From NCBI RefSeq assembly GCF_900129965.1, contig NZ_FQXM01000007.1:168384-232383 (forward strand): a stretch of 64,000 nt of DNA, given 5' to 3'. Position 1 is the stretch's first letter. Every line of letters begins with the position of its first letter. The notes beneath the pieces were generated by a model, which did not search any database, had not been told where the DNA came from, and was given only the letters and a program-made list of their open reading frames with translations. The position numbers and the translations under genes were made by a program. The DNA is from Clostridium grantii DSM 8605. GTDB taxonomy: Bacteria; Bacillota; Clostridia; Clostridiales; Clostridiaceae. Below are positions 56,387 to 64,000 of this stretch, piece by piece.

Positions 56387-57368
56387 ACCAGAGTTAAACA
56401 AAGATGCTTTAATTGAAATTAAAGGTTTAAAAAAATATTTCATAAAAAAAGAAGGATTTTTGGGTAATAAAATTAAGTATATTAAAGCAGTTGATGATAT
56501 TAACTTTTATATAAAAAAAGGTGAAACTTTTGGATTGGTAGGAGAGTCAGGTTGTGGTAAATCTACAACAGGGCGTACTATAATTAAATTATATGAGCCT
56601 ACAGCAGGAAAAATAATATTTGATGGAAAAGATATAAGTAAATTGTCTGAAAAGGAAATGAAACCTTATAGAAAAAGGATTCAAATGATTTATCAAGATC
56701 CTTATGCATCTTTAAATACTCGTATGACTGTTGGAGATATTATTGGTGAAGCTATAGATACTCATGATATTGCTAAAGGGGAAGAAAAACAAAATTATAT
56801 TCATGATCTTTTATCAAAAGTTGGTTTAAGTAAAGAACATGCAAATAGATATCCACATGAATTCAGTGGTGGGCAAAGACAAAGAATAGGTATTGCTAGA
56901 GCATTAGCTGTTCAACCTGAGTTTATAATCTGTGATGAACCTATTTCAGCATTAGATGTATCTATTCAAGCCCAAGTAGTTAATATGCTTGAAGACTTAC
57001 AAAAGGAATTAGGATTAACTTATTTATTTATAGCGCATGATTTATCTATGGTTAAACATATTTCAGATAGAATTGGTGTTATGTATTTAGGAAAAATGGT
57101 AGAAGTTGCTACAAGTGATGAGCTATATGAGAATCCAAGTCATCCATATACTCAAGCATTATTATCAGCAATTCCAATACCTGACCCAACAAGTGCAGCT
57201 AGTAAAAATAGAGTTATACTTGAAGGTGATGTGCCTAGTCCATTAAATCCGCCTTCAGGATGTAGATTTAGAACTAGATGTCAATATGCTATGGACATCT
57301 GTTCTACAGAAGAACCAGTTATGAAGGATCTTGGAAATGGTCATATGGTGGCATGTCATTTAAGATAA
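56379..57368 (+). CDS. oppF: Oligopeptide ABC transporter ATP-binding protein OppF
   Basis: A 329-residue ABC ATPase: Walker A GESGCGKST, FSGGQRQR, FIICDEPISALD, and the C-terminal PPSGCRFRTRCQYAMDIC segment. The start is ATG 56379 with AAAGGAGG upstream; the open frame extends further 5' into oppD but that part has no OppF similarity. The shared ATGAGTAA couples it to oppD. Confidence 0.95.
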   Translation: MSKPELNKDALIEIKGLKKYFIKKEGFLGNKIKYIKAVDDINFYIKKGETFGLVGESGCGKSTTGRTIIKLYEPTAGKIIFDGKDISKLSEKEMKPYRKRIQMIYQDPYASLNTRMTVGDIIGEAIDTHDIAKGEEKQNYIHDLLSKVGLSKEHANRYPHEFSGGQRQRIGIARALAVQPEFIICDEPISALDVSIQAQVVNMLEDLQKELGLTYLFIAHDLSMVKHISDRIGVMYLGKMVEVATSDELYENPSHPYTQALLSAIPIPDPTSAASKNRVILEGDVPSPLNPPSGCRFRTRCQYAMDICSTEEPVMKDLGNGHMVACHLR

Positions 57369-57477
57369 GATTTGTGTAATAATTTTTGCAAAATTGTTTA
57401 AAATAATATTATTAGTTTAATAAGTGAGGAATACATAAAGTATATTTTCACTATTATAAATAAAAGGGGGATATAAA

Positions 57478-59112
57478 ATGAAAAAGTTTTTATCGATCCT
57501 GTTAGCTAGTGTAATGTCAGTGGCATTATTAGCTGGTTGTTCAGGAAAAACAAACAATGAAACAGTAGAAGAAACAAAAGCTCCTGCAACTGCAGAAGAA
57601 GTAATGAAGGATCCTAATGTGAGAAAAGCTTTAGCTTACGCTATAGATAGAACAGCGTTAGTTGAAACTGTAACAAAAGGTGGCCAAATTCCAGCTACAG
57701 GTTTTGTACCAGTTGGATTATTAGATGCAGAAGGCAATGATTTTAGAAAAACTGCAGGAGACCTTGGTGTTCCTGTAGATAGTTCAAAAGTTGAAGAAGC
57801 AAAACAATTACTAGCAGATGCTGGTTACCCAGAAGGAAAGAACTTCCCTTCATTAACAATTTCTTACAATACTTCAGAAGGACACAAAGCAATAGCAGAA
57901 GCTATTCAACAAATGTGGAAAGCAAACTTAGGAATAGATGTTAAATTAACAAACGCTGAGTGGGCTGTATTCCAAGAAGATAGAAACAATGGTAACTTCG
58001 AACTTGCTAGAGGTGGTTGGTTAGGTGACTATGCTGACCCATTAACTATGTTAGATATAATGTTATCTACTTCTCCACAAAACAATGGTCAGTGGGTAAA
58101 TGAAGAATATGATAAATTAATCAATGAAACTAGAAGTACTTCTGGTCAAGAAAGATTCCAAAAATTCTATGATGCAGAAAAAGTAATGATGGAAGATATG
58201 CCTGTAATTCCTTTATACTATTATACTGATATCTTAATGGTTAAAGATAATGTTGAAGGTTGGATGAAAACTACAATGGGACAGTTTTACTTTGGTCAAA
58301 CATCTACTGAAGATGGAGAATTAGCTTGGAACTTAGGTTCTGACCCTAAAACATTAGACCCACAATTAAACTCTGCTTCTGATGGTGGAGACGTTCTTAC
58401 TAACTTATATGAAGGTTTAATGAGAGACGTAAAAGGTAAAATAGTACCTGCTATGGCTGAAAGCTATGAAGTTTCTGAAGATGGTTTAGTATATACTTTC
58501 AAATTAAGAGATGCTAAATGGTCTGACGGAAAAGCTGTAACAGCTGGTGATTTTGTATTTGGATGGAAAAGAGCTATGGACCCTGCAACTGCTTCTGAGT
58601 ATTCATTTATAATGGAATCAGCTTCTATTAAAGGTGCTGCTGAATTTATAGCTGGAACAGGTACTGCTGATGAAGTTGGCGTTAAAGCTTTAGATGATAA
58701 AACTTTAGAAGTTACTTTAACAACTCCTACTGAGTACTTCTTAGGATTAACTGGATTCTATACATTTATGCCAGTAAGAGAAGATGTTGTTGATGCAGAA
58801 GGTATTTGGGCTAAAGATCCTGCTAAAGCAATATCTAATGGACCATTCAAATTAGCTGAATATAAATCTGGAGATAAAATAGTTCTTGTTAAAAACGAAA
58901 ACTACTGGAATGCTGATTCAGTTAAATTAAACACAATTAATGCTTCTATGATAGTTGAAGAATCAACTATGTTAACAGCATACCAAAACAATGAATTAGA
59001 TATAATAGATACTATGCCAAGTGCTGAAATTGCAAAATTACAAGCAGAAGATCCTACATTTAAAGTATTACCTCAAATCGGTACTTACTATTACATGTTT
59101 AATCTTAGATAG
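57478..59112 (+). CDS. OppA-like peptide-binding lipoprotein with circularly permuted halves
   Basis: A 544-residue cluster-C (SBP_bac_5) binding protein with an intact lipobox (LLAGC, Cys21). The order of its parts is swapped. Residues 42-278 (MKDPNVRKALAYAIDRTAL... to YFGQTSTE) are normally the C-terminal half, and residues 279-544 (GELAWNLGSDPKTLDPQL... to GTYYYMFNLR) are normally the N-terminal half. Length equals a normal OppA, with nothing obviously lost. Joins lie near 57595-57603 and 58311/58312; the new end at 59112 follows MFNLR, which in relatives runs straight into DPNVRKALAYAIDR. The codon use is rich in AAC and TTC, as in highly expressed genes. Real permutation, a programmed or local rearrangement, and assembly error are all possible. 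Function should be murein or oligopeptide capture. Confidence 0.85.
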   Translation: MKKFLSILLASVMSVALLAGCSGKTNNETVEETKAPATAEEVMKDPNVRKALAYAIDRTALVETVTKGGQIPATGFVPVGLLDAEGNDFRKTAGDLGVPVDSSKVEEAKQLLADAGYPEGKNFPSLTISYNTSEGHKAIAEAIQQMWKANLGIDVKLTNAEWAVFQEDRNNGNFELARGGWLGDYADPLTMLDIMLSTSPQNNGQWVNEEYDKLINETRSTSGQERFQKFYDAEKVMMEDMPVIPLYYYTDILMVKDNVEGWMKTTMGQFYFGQTSTEDGELAWNLGSDPKTLDPQLNSASDGGDVLTNLYEGLMRDVKGKIVPAMAESYEVSEDGLVYTFKLRDAKWSDGKAVTAGDFVFGWKRAMDPATASEYSFIMESASIKGAAEFIAGTGTADEVGVKALDDKTLEVTLTTPTEYFLGLTGFYTFMPVREDVVDAEGIWAKDPAKAISNGPFKLAEYKSGDKIVLVKNENYWNADSVKLNTINASMIVEESTMLTAYQNNELDIIDTMPSAEIAKLQAEDPTFKVLPQIGTYYYMFNLR

Positions 59113-59125
59113 TTCTATAATTTAT

Positions 59126-59154
59126 AAAAGAGGAATCTTAAAGATTCCTCTTTT
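59126..59154 (+). terminator. Terminator after oppA-like gene
   Basis: Arms AAAAGAGGAATCTT/AAGATTCCTCTTTT with a T tract (TTTTTTTATT) 14 bases after the stop codon. It ends the opp operon. Confidence 0.9.
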
Positions 59155-59236
59155 TTTATTGTTTTTAGTATTTTAATTTAATATAATAACAATAGGTATT
59201 ATATTATAAATAATTCTAAAAAGAGAGATGATATAT

Positions 59237-60175
59237 ATGCAAAAGCCTAGAGCACTTAAAAAAGGTGATACTATTTATATAGTTGCACCAGCTAGTCCTA
59301 CAGAAAAGGAAAAAATTGAACAAGTAAAAAATGCTGTAGAAAATCTTGGATTTAATGTTATTATAGGTGAAAGTTGTGTTGAAGAATTTGCTTACTTATC
59401 AGGCAAAGATGAAGTAAGGGCCAGAGATTTGAATAAAGCTTTTAAAGATAACAATGTACATGGTATATTTTGTATGAGGGGTGGGTATGGAACTCCTAGA
59501 ATATTAGATATGCTTGATTATGATACAATAAAAAATAATCCAAAAGTATTTAATGGATTTAGTGATATAACAAGTTTGCATGTAGCAATTAATCAAAAAT
59601 CAAATCTTGTAACTTTTCATGGGCCTATGGTGGCGTCTAATATGCTAGAAGATTTTGATGATTTTACAAAAGAAAGTTTTATGAGGACAATTACATTTAA
59701 TGAAGGTTTTAAAATAGAAAATCCAAGAAAAAAAGAAATTGAAACTTTAGTAGGAGGGAAAGCTGAAGGAGAAATTATAGGTGGAAATTTAACTCTTATT
59801 GTTACTAGTTTAGGCACAGAGTATGAAATAGACACTAAAGGCAAATTATTATTTATAGAAGAAATTGGAGAACCACCTTATAAAATAGATAGAATGTTGA
59901 CTCAATTAAGATTAGCTAATAAGTTTAAAGATGCAACAGGAATTATTTTTGGGGATTTCAATAATTGTATACCTAAAGAAGGACATAAAAGTTTTGAAAT
60001 TAAAGAACTTATTTCTCAAATAGTTGCTCCCTGTGGAAAGCCAATTGTGTATAATGTGAAATCAGGCCATTGTAAACCTATGATCACATTACCATTTGGA
60101 GTAAAAGCTTTACTGGATGCAGATAATGGAGAAATTGTAGTGTTAGAAAATACAGTGAGGTCTTCACTAAGTTAA
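59237..60175 (+). CDS. LD-carboxypeptidase, S66 family (LdcA/MccF type)
   Basis: A 312-residue serine peptidase that removes D-Ala from L-Ala-gamma-D-Glu-DAP-D-Ala in murein recycling, or hydrolyses microcin C-like adducts in the MccF branch. Nucleophile Ser in NGFSDITSLH, Glu in FIEEIGEPPYKIDRML, His in KSGHCKPMITLPFG; CMRGGYGTPRILD matches the oxyanion strand. Start at ATG 59237 with GAGAG upstream; ATG 59228 is too close to it. It lies directly after the opp operon, which suggests a role with imported peptides. Confidence 0.92.
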   Translation: MQKPRALKKGDTIYIVAPASPTEKEKIEQVKNAVENLGFNVIIGESCVEEFAYLSGKDEVRARDLNKAFKDNNVHGIFCMRGGYGTPRILDMLDYDTIKNNPKVFNGFSDITSLHVAINQKSNLVTFHGPMVASNMLEDFDDFTKESFMRTITFNEGFKIENPRKKEIETLVGGKAEGEIIGGNLTLIVTSLGTEYEIDTKGKLLFIEEIGEPPYKIDRMLTQLRLANKFKDATGIIFGDFNNCIPKEGHKSFEIKELISQIVAPCGKPIVYNVKSGHCKPMITLPFGVKALLDADNGEIVVLENTVRSSLS

Positions 60176-60204
60176 GAGAAAAAGATTGAAGTTTATTCAG
60201 CTTA

Positions 60205-60449
60205 GAGAAAAAAGATGAACTAACTCGTAGGGGGCGGTTTCCACGCCGCCCCGCTATGCCTATAAATTATATATATAATAATTACATATATAATATTGAT
60301 AATAATTACATATATAATATTGATAAAAAATACAAAATACAGAAGGGAGTATAATATTTTTATTATGATTTTTCTGTAATTGTAATTTTATTGGGAAACA
60401 GCGGGCGGGCATGGAAACCCGCCCCTACAAATAGTTTCTTCGCCTTTTA
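60205..60449 (-). mobile_element. MITE-like element, copy B (inverted)
   Basis: Reverse complement of the element at 39454-39660, about 245 bp. It has GC-rich hairpins at both ends (60229-60253 and 60402-60426) and the same outer sequences (AAAAAAGATGAACTAACTCG). A 24-bp unit in the AT-rich core is tandemly duplicated (60276-60299 and 60300-60323). It occupies most of the 60176-60511 gap. Confidence 0.75.
60276..60323. repeat. Tandem duplication of a 24-bp unit
   Basis: Two identical 24-bp copies, TAATAATTACATATATAATA plus TTGA. Copy A of the element has no such duplication. Confidence 0.8.
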
Positions 60450-60511
60450 CATTTATTGTGTACAAATAATATTAACTGTCATCTAAACAAACAGCAAAGG
60501 GTGGTATAAGT

Positions 60512-61729
60512 ATGGATAATATAAAATCAATTGATAAAGATAGATTATTTCAAGAGATAGATAAAATAATAGATTGGGTTATTGAAGTTAGAAGGGACTT
60601 TCACATGAATCCCGAATTGGGCATGGAGGAGTTTAGAACTAACAAAAAGATTACAGAATACTTGACATATATGGGAGTTGAATATAAATCTCCAGTGGCT
60701 AAAACAGGTGTTTTAGGTTTGATTTCTGGTAGGAAAAAAAGTTTAAATAATATAAAAACGATAGCATTAAGAGCAGATATGGATGCATTGCCTATATTTG
60801 AAGAAAACAAGGTGTCATACAGATCAACTAAGGATGGAATTATGCATGCTTGTGGTCATGATGCACATATGGCTGTTTTGTTAGGTACTGCTAAGATATT
60901 AAAGAGTTTAGAAAATGAATTTGATGGAAATATAAAACTTATATTTCAACCAGCAGAAGAAACAGTTGGTGGAGCCAAACCAATGATTGAAGAAGGTGTT
61001 ATGGAAAATCCTAAAGTAGATGCTATTTTTGGTCTTCATATGGCACCAGAAATTGAAAAAGGAAAAATAGGAATAAGATATGGTAAAAATAACGCTTCTT
61101 CAGATACAATTAAGATAATAGTTAGTGGGGAAAGTACTCATGGAGCTTATCCACATTCAGGAATAGATGCTATAGCTATATCAGCACAAATAATAAATTC
61201 TATTCAAACCATTGTAAGTAGAAGTATAGCACCTTTAAATTCAGCAGTAGTGACCATAGGGACTATAAACGGAGGAAATAGACCCAATATAATTGCAGAC
61301 AAAGTAGAAATGATAGGAACAATTAGAACTTTAGATGAAGAAACACGGACTTTGGTCTTAAAAAGAATTAAATCTATGGTGGAAAATATTGCTGAATCAA
61401 TGGGAGGAAAAGGAGAGTTAGTTTTAGAGGAAGGATATACTGCATTAATAAATGATAATAGTATGGTAGACCTTGTTAGAAATAATGCAGAATATGTTAT
61501 TGGTACTGAAAATATAAAAGTAATTGAACATCCAAGTTTAGGAGTAGAAGATTTTGCTTATTTTCTTAAAGAAGCAAAAGGAGCTTTTTTTAGATTAGGA
61601 TGTAGAAATGAAGAAAAAGGCATAGTACATGATGGGCATCATAAGTTATTTGATATAGATGAAGAATCTTTGAAATATGGAATAGCAATACAAGTATTAA
61701 ATGTTTTAAGTATTTTAGGAGATAGTTAA
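60512..61729 (+). CDS. M20-family amidohydrolase (paralogue)
   Basis: A 405-residue M20D amidohydrolase. Metal-binding segments HACGHDAHMAVLLG, FQPAEETVGGAKPMIEEG, FGLHMAPEIEKG and lid GESTHGAYPHSG; the sequence differs enough from the 42.97-kb paralogue to suggest a different acyl or amino-acid specificity. Location between LD-carboxypeptidase and a second epimerase suggests it acts on murein-derived or N-acyl amino acids; inference only. Start AAAGGGTGG upstream of ATG. Confidence 0.9.
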   Translation: MDNIKSIDKDRLFQEIDKIIDWVIEVRRDFHMNPELGMEEFRTNKKITEYLTYMGVEYKSPVAKTGVLGLISGRKKSLNNIKTIALRADMDALPIFEENKVSYRSTKDGIMHACGHDAHMAVLLGTAKILKSLENEFDGNIKLIFQPAEETVGGAKPMIEEGVMENPKVDAIFGLHMAPEIEKGKIGIRYGKNNASSDTIKIIVSGESTHGAYPHSGIDAIAISAQIINSIQTIVSRSIAPLNSAVVTIGTINGGNRPNIIADKVEMIGTIRTLDEETRTLVLKRIKSMVENIAESMGGKGELVLEEGYTALINDNSMVDLVRNNAEYVIGTENIKVIEHPSLGVEDFAYFLKEAKGAFFRLGCRNEEKGIVHDGHHKLFDIDEESLKYGIAIQVLNVLSILGDS

Positions 61730-61791
61730 TATAAAGTGCAAAGTAATGCGGGGGAGTATTTTGAAATTAATTATCTTGTGGTGGTGTTAAT

Positions 61792-62553
61792 TTGAGAAAA
61801 AAAATATTAAAGATTATAAATGAATATGGTATTAATACCGCAATATATTATAAAAATTTAGAAAATAATAAGAAGTTCACACTTAATGAAAAAGAAAAAC
61901 TTCCATCAGCAAGTTTAATAAAGCTATTTATTATGTATCACGCTTTTAAAAAAGTATCAGAAGAATCTTTATCCCTAGAGATTCAAATACCAGTGAATAG
62001 AAACGATACGGTTGAATATAGCATTATTGAAGCTTTATCCATAGATAAATATAGCTTAGAAGATTTAATTACATTAATGATAATACAAAGTGATAATACG
62101 GCAACAAATATTTTGATTAATTATCTTGGAATGAGCAATATAAATGACACAATAAATGAATTATCCATGCAAAAAACAAGCTTAAATAGAAAAATGATGG
62201 ATTTTTATGCAAGAGAAAATGGCATAGATAATTGGACATCTGCAGAAGATGTAGGTGAATTATTATACAAAATTTATAAAGATGAATTTCGCAATAGTGA
62301 ACTTAATAAAAAAATATTTGCAATAATGAAAAGACAAATTTTCATGACAATGATACCAAGATATTTGAATGAATCCTATGAAATATTTAATAAAACGGGG
62401 GATCTACCAAATATAAATAATGATGCAGCTATAATATTTCATTCGCAAGGAAACTCTATTTTAGTTATTTTGACAAAAGATTGTAAAGATAAATATAAGG
62501 CACAAGAATTTGTAGGAAAAGTGGCTAAGATTATTTTGGAAGAAAATATTTAA
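61792..62553 (+). CDS. Serine hydrolase, class A beta-lactamase fold, no signal peptide
   Basis: A 253-residue protein with the penicillin-recognising motifs SxxK (SASLIKL, near residue 42), SDN (IIQSDNTATN) and KTG (FNKTGDL). The N-terminus is MRKKILKIINEYGINTAIYY, without a secretion signal, so it is predicted cytoplasmic. The omega-loop region reads FYARENGIDNWTSAEDVGELL and shows no obvious Glu166-type deacylation residue. It is more likely a peptidase/amidase for imported murein peptides than an antibiotic resistance enzyme. Starts at TTG 61792 with GGTGGTG upstream. Confidence 0.85.
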   Translation: MRKKILKIINEYGINTAIYYKNLENNKKFTLNEKEKLPSASLIKLFIMYHAFKKVSEESLSLEIQIPVNRNDTVEYSIIEALSIDKYSLEDLITLMIIQSDNTATNILINYLGMSNINDTINELSMQKTSLNRKMMDFYARENGIDNWTSAEDVGELLYKIYKDEFRNSELNKKIFAIMKRQIFMTMIPRYLNESYEIFNKTGDLPNINNDAAIIFHSQGNSILVILTKDCKDKYKAQEFVGKVAKIILEENI

Positions 62554-62606
62554 TCATGACTTTCTATGAAAATCAAAATTTATAAAAAATAAAAGGGGAA
62601 GATACA

Positions 62607-63677
62607 ATGATCATAAAAGATATAACAACTGAAAGAATTCAAATTCCGTTAAAAAAACCATTTAAGACGGCTCTTCGAACAGTGAGAGTTATGGAGAATA
62701 TTATTGTAAGAATAACAACTGATGAAGATATTATTGGTTATGGGGCAGCAGCGCCTACTGAGGTTATAACAGGGGATACTATTGGATCAATTATTAATGG
62801 AGTAGATCATATTAAATCTAATTTATTGGGTAGAAATGTTGAAGACCTTGAAGAAAATTTACATATATTAAATAATTGCCTTATAGGGAATACTAGTGCT
62901 AAAGCAGCTATTGATATTGGACTTTATGATTTATATGCTAAATTGTATAAAGCACCTTTATATAAAATTTTAGGTAATTACAAAAAAACACTTCATACAG
63001 ATATTACAATTAGTCTTAATGAAGCTGAAGAAATGGCAAGAGATAGTATTGAAGCTATAAATGAAGGATATAAAGTTTTAAAAATCAAAGTAGGTAAAGA
63101 TGGGAAAAAAGATTTAGAAAGAATGAAGGCTATAAGACAGGCTGTAGGTAAAGACATAAAATTAAGAGTGGATGCTAATCAGGGATGGAAACCAAAAGAA
63201 GCAATTTATGCGGTTAATAATATGTTGGATGCAGGGGTAGATATTGAAATTGTGGAGCAACCGGTGTTTGCCAAAGATTTTAAAGGAATGAAAATGGTAA
63301 CTGATAATGTGCCTATTCCGGTACTAGCTGATGAAAGTGTTTTTTCACCAGAGGATGCTATGGAATTAATTAATATGAGAGCAGCGGATATGATTAATAT
63401 AAAACTTATGAAGACAGGTGGAATATACAATGCTTTAAAAATAGTATCTATAGCTGAATCAAATGGAATAGAGTGTATGATTGGGTCAATGATGGAAAGT
63501 AAAATAGGAGTAAGTGCAGCAGCTCATTTGGCAGGGGCAAAAAGAACTATTATCGATGTAGATTTAGATGTTCCACTATTATGTAAAGAAGAGCCTGTTA
63601 ATGGAGGCATTATATACAACAAATCAGAAATTACATTTAACAAAGAATTTGGTTTAGGTGTAATAGGATTAAAATAA
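62607..63677 (+). CDS. L-Ala-D/L-Glu (dipeptide) epimerase, second copy
   Basis: A 356-residue enolase-superfamily epimerase, paralogue of the 27.3-kb gene. Catalytic Lys pair in VLKIKVG, metal ligands in RVDANQGW, EIVEQPV and LADESV, second Lys in NIKLMKTGG, and the C-terminal VDLDVPLL motif that binds the peptide amino group. Here it ends the cluster opp, LD-carboxypeptidase, M20, serine hydrolase. It would epimerise L-Ala-D-Glu to L-Ala-L-Glu, making it cleavable by ordinary peptidases. AAAAGGGGAAG upstream of ATG. Confidence 0.9.
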   Translation: MIIKDITTERIQIPLKKPFKTALRTVRVMENIIVRITTDEDIIGYGAAAPTEVITGDTIGSIINGVDHIKSNLLGRNVEDLEENLHILNNCLIGNTSAKAAIDIGLYDLYAKLYKAPLYKILGNYKKTLHTDITISLNEAEEMARDSIEAINEGYKVLKIKVGKDGKKDLERMKAIRQAVGKDIKLRVDANQGWKPKEAIYAVNNMLDAGVDIEIVEQPVFAKDFKGMKMVTDNVPIPVLADESVFSPEDAMELINMRAADMINIKLMKTGGIYNALKIVSIAESNGIECMIGSMMESKIGVSAAAHLAGAKRTIIDVDLDVPLLCKEEPVNGGIIYNKSEITFNKEFGLGVIGLK

Positions 63678-63845
63678 AATAGACTCTCGGAATAAATTGA
63701 AAATAACATTAAAAAAAGTAATAAATTAACTGGGAATTCTATTTGTGTTCTAAAAGTAGCTTAATTTAGTATTCAATTTGTAAAAAAGGGCATGGCAAAT
63801 AAACCTACGAGGTTGAATTTTTTTTAAATTCTTTAAAACCATAGA

Positions 63846-64000
63846 TTAGTTAAAAATAATTTTTTTAAGATCTAAAGAATCATTATTATGGCTCTGCCAA
63901 GCATCAATGTGCTGGCACATCATGATTGCATAAGTACGGATATACCACATTTTAGTAGAACGATGGCGACCATCTTCTAAGTGATAATCTATTTTTTCAC
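63846..64000 (-). CDS. C-terminus of an unidentified protein, possible transposase (5' part outside window)
   Basis: The last 50 residues of a frame open to the window edge (ends FN, stop at 63846-63848; begins EKIDYHLEDGRHRSTKMWYI). The segment KMWYIRTYAIMMCQHIDAW is well formed protein with GC-richer codons than the neighbours. The style recalls C-termini of some transposases, but I cannot name a family. Between it and the epimerase gene (63678-63845) I see only AT-rich sequence without a clear terminator. Confidence 0.45.
   Translation of the reverse strand, partial: EKIDYHLEDGRHRSTKMWYIRTYAIMMCQHIDAWQSHNNDSLDLKKIIFN

Noticed and set aside
59126..59154. Possibility that oppA is truncated by the window of the rearrangement rather than permuted
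   Set aside because: Both halves are complete, total length is normal, and a normal terminator follows; truncation does not explain the order.
60276..60323. CRISPR-like tandem repeat
   Set aside because: Only two adjacent 24-bp copies without spacers, inside the MITE-like element; it is a simple duplication.

Overview
The window is AT-rich DNA with strong GGAGG-type ribosome binding sites, lipoprotein signal peptides, an LPXTG-anchored enzyme, clostridial-type ferredoxin, a DUF3867-like protein and a radical-SAM sulfatase maturase. Together these point to an anaerobic, Gram-positive, low-GC Firmicute of the Clostridia or Tissierellia type. No rRNA, tRNA, CRISPR array or complete insertion sequence was seen. 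Genus and species cannot be read from the sequence.

Region 1 (1-2.6 kb) holds the end of an aldo/keto reductase, then a Crp/Fnr-type regulator and purine nucleoside phosphorylase (deoD). Region 2 (2.6-26.7 kb) is a large mannan and manno-oligosaccharide foraging locus. It has a YesN-type AraC regulator, a very large wall-bound GH5 mannanase with two CBM-like modules, a chemoreceptor, a mannobiose/cellobiose 2-epimerase, mannosylglucose phosphorylase (GH130_1), a LacI regulator, and a sugar ABC transporter without its ATPase. It continues with manno-oligosaccharide phosphorylase (GH130_2), a sulfatase, TIM-barrel sugar isomerases, a GH2 beta-mannosidase, and a divergent GH31/AraC pair. The logic is outside cutting, chemotaxis and import, then epimerisation of mannobiose to mannosylglucose and phosphorolysis to mannose 1-phosphate. 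Six copies of a roughly 20-bp AACG-centred motif define a putative LacI regulon; five sit just downstream of a -10 box. The locus shows decay or sequencing faults: a frameshift in the AraC gene, an in-frame TAA in the mannanase, and an internally deleted isomerase.

Region 3 (26.7-52.6 kb) is mostly housekeeping. It contains signal peptidase I, an L-Ala-D/L-Glu epimerase, HelD, a CDP-alcohol phosphatidyltransferase, an M29 aminopeptidase, a CDF transporter, a LOR/SDH-family protein, a HAD phosphatase and a ferredoxin. It also has an SDR resembling the EF-P 5-aminopentanone reductase, a sigma-70 factor, LemA/TPM, an O-antigen-ligase-like protein, galactose mutarotase, an M20 amidohydrolase, two ABC importers, the anaerobic sulfatase maturase that could activate the region-2 sulfatase, an orphan FHA protein and an AlaX-like editing enzyme.

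Region 4 (53-63.7 kb) looks like a murein-peptide uptake and recycling cluster: OppBCDF, an OppA-like lipoprotein, LD-carboxypeptidase, M20 amidohydrolase, a cytoplasmic beta-lactamase-fold hydrolase and a second dipeptide epimerase. The OppA-like protein is the most striking object: its two halves are in swapped order behind an intact lipoprotein signal, which is a circular permutation or a local rearrangement. Two inverted copies of a hairpin-ended MITE-like element (39.45 and 60.2 kb) bracket about 20 kb, and single hairpins of the same family lie at two other gene ends. The window ends in the C-terminus of an unidentified minus-strand gene.
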